Assembly (NCBI GenBank): GCA_964476625.1
Contig: CAYZBJ010000118.1
Span: 1-7,758, forward strand
From: JAMLIN01 sp964476625
GTDB lineage: Bacteria > Pseudomonadota > Gammaproteobacteria > Burkholderiales > Burkholderiaceae_E
Reading direction: 5' to 3'
Length of the DNA stretch: 7,758 nt
In this document: piece after piece, positions 7,414 to 7,758 of the stretch
Layout of the letters: every line of letters begins with the position of its first letter
Position numbering within the stretch: the first letter of the stretch is position 1
The notes under the pieces: model-generated
What the model saw: the letters and a program-made list of their open reading frames with translations, nothing else
What the model was told of the DNA's origin: nothing
Databases searched by the model: none
Translations under genes and position numbers: made by a program

Positions 7414-7758
7414 ATGCAAGCGGTCAAGGATTTTTTCTCCAGCTTCATGCTGCTGGAGATGCTCAAGGGCATGAAGCTCACGGGGCGGTATTTCTTCGCG
7501 CGCAAGATCACCGTGCAGTTCCCCGAGGAGAAGACGCCGATGTCGCCGCGCTTTCGCGGCCTGCACGCCCTGCGTCGCTATCCGAACGGCGAGGAGCGCT
7601 GCATCGCCTGCAAGCTGTGCGAGGCGGTCTGCCCCGCGCTGGCCATCACCATCGAGTCGACCGAGCGCGACGACGGCACCCGGCGCACCACCCGCTATGA
7701 CATCGACCTCACCAAGTGCATCTTCTGTGGTTTCTGCGAGGAGTCGTGCCCGGTCGAT
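7414..7758 (+). CDS. nuoI: NADH-quinone oxidoreductase subunit I, N-terminal part (3' end outside window)
   Basis: The first 115 codons of NuoI, open to the last base of the window. NuoI is the 8Fe ferredoxin-like subunit that links the NADH module to cluster N2. The N-terminal amphipathic region (about 5-30, FFSSFMLLEMLKGMKLTGRY) contacts the membrane arm. FPEEKTP and SPRFRGLHALRRYPNGEERC follow in the usual order. Both CxxCxxCxxxCP motifs are complete: Cys63, 66, 69, 73 and Cys102, 105, 108, 112. In this fold the fourth cysteine of each motif pairs with the first three of the other, giving N6a and N6b. Family proteins are about 160 residues, so some 45-50 residues are missing only because the window ends. 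ATG 7414 is 16 nt after the nuoH stop, with a weak CGGGG (7398-7402) upstream. A TTTTTT run (7431-7436) and an inverted repeat lie early in the gene. Confidence 0.97.
   Translation, partial: MQAVKDFFSSFMLLEMLKGMKLTGRYFFARKITVQFPEEKTPMSPRFRGLHALRRYPNGEERCIACKLCEAVCPALAITIESTERDDGTRRTTRYDIDLTKCIFCGFCEESCPVD
7441..7478 (+). repeat. 10-bp perfect inverted repeat early in nuoI
   Basis: AGCTTCATGC at 7441-7450 is the exact reverse complement of GCATGAAGCT at 7469-7478, with an 18-nt spacer that itself contains GAG-ATG-CTC. It starts 27 nt after the nuoI start codon, in codons 10-22. These codons encode FMLLEMLKGMK, a normal NuoI segment, so the repeat may be a by-product of coding. No U-run follows, and a T-run precedes it, so it is not an intrinsic terminator in either direction. 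Function is unknown. Confidence 0.4.

Noticed and set aside
7431..7436. T6 run at the start of nuoI as a slippage or frameshift site
   Set aside because: It is only six bases long, encodes the ordinary Phe-Phe of the NuoI N-terminus, and the frame is intact. As a terminator element it precedes the nearby inverted repeat instead of following it.

Overview
The window is a continuous piece of a nuo operon, which encodes the proton-pumping NADH:quinone oxidoreductase (respiratory complex I). All genes are on the + strand in the canonical order nuoB (3' end only), nuoC, nuoD, nuoE, nuoF, nuoG, nuoH and nuoI (5' part only). No gene lies on the other strand, and I see no RNA gene, mobile element, CRISPR array, promoter or terminator. 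Gaps between genes are 13, 2, 16, 1, 34, 13 and 16 nt, so one polycistronic transcript is very likely. Its promoter would lie upstream of the window and its end beyond it, where nuoJ-N would be expected.

The DNA is GC-rich (roughly two thirds G+C by eye, with strong G/C at third codon positions). nuoC and nuoD are separate genes, unlike the fused nuoCD of enterics. NuoG has no CxxCxxxC motif for the extra N7 cluster, and the proteins closely resemble the mitochondrial and alpha/betaproteobacterial type of complex I. The NuoB tail (RTSTIAR) and NuoG motifs such as NECWISDRDRFSYEG point to a betaproteobacterium. This placement rests on remembered family sequences, not on a search.

Region by region: 1-166 is the NuoB C-terminus with the last N2 ligand region. 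180-2032 holds NuoC and NuoD, the connecting module that forms the quinone site with NuoB. 2049-6301 holds NuoE, NuoF and NuoG, the NADH dehydrogenase module: FMN and NADH bind NuoF, and the clusters are N1a in NuoE, N3 in NuoF, and N1b, N4 and N5 in NuoG. 6315-7397 is NuoH, the membrane subunit that joins the arms and lines the quinone entry. 7414-7758 is NuoI with both 4Fe-4S clusters (N6a, N6b), cut off by the window end. Electrons would run NADH - FMN - N3 - N1b - N4 - N5 - N6a - N6b - N2 - quinone, and all visible cofactor ligands are intact, so the enzyme looks functional.

I found no previously undescribed system. The points worth a second look are modest: two overlapping, mutually exclusive hairpins around an alternative nuoF start codon, a 10-bp inverted repeat near the nuoI 5' end, an extra cysteine inside the NuoE N1a motif, an uncertain NuoF N-terminus, and weak ribosome binding sites throughout.
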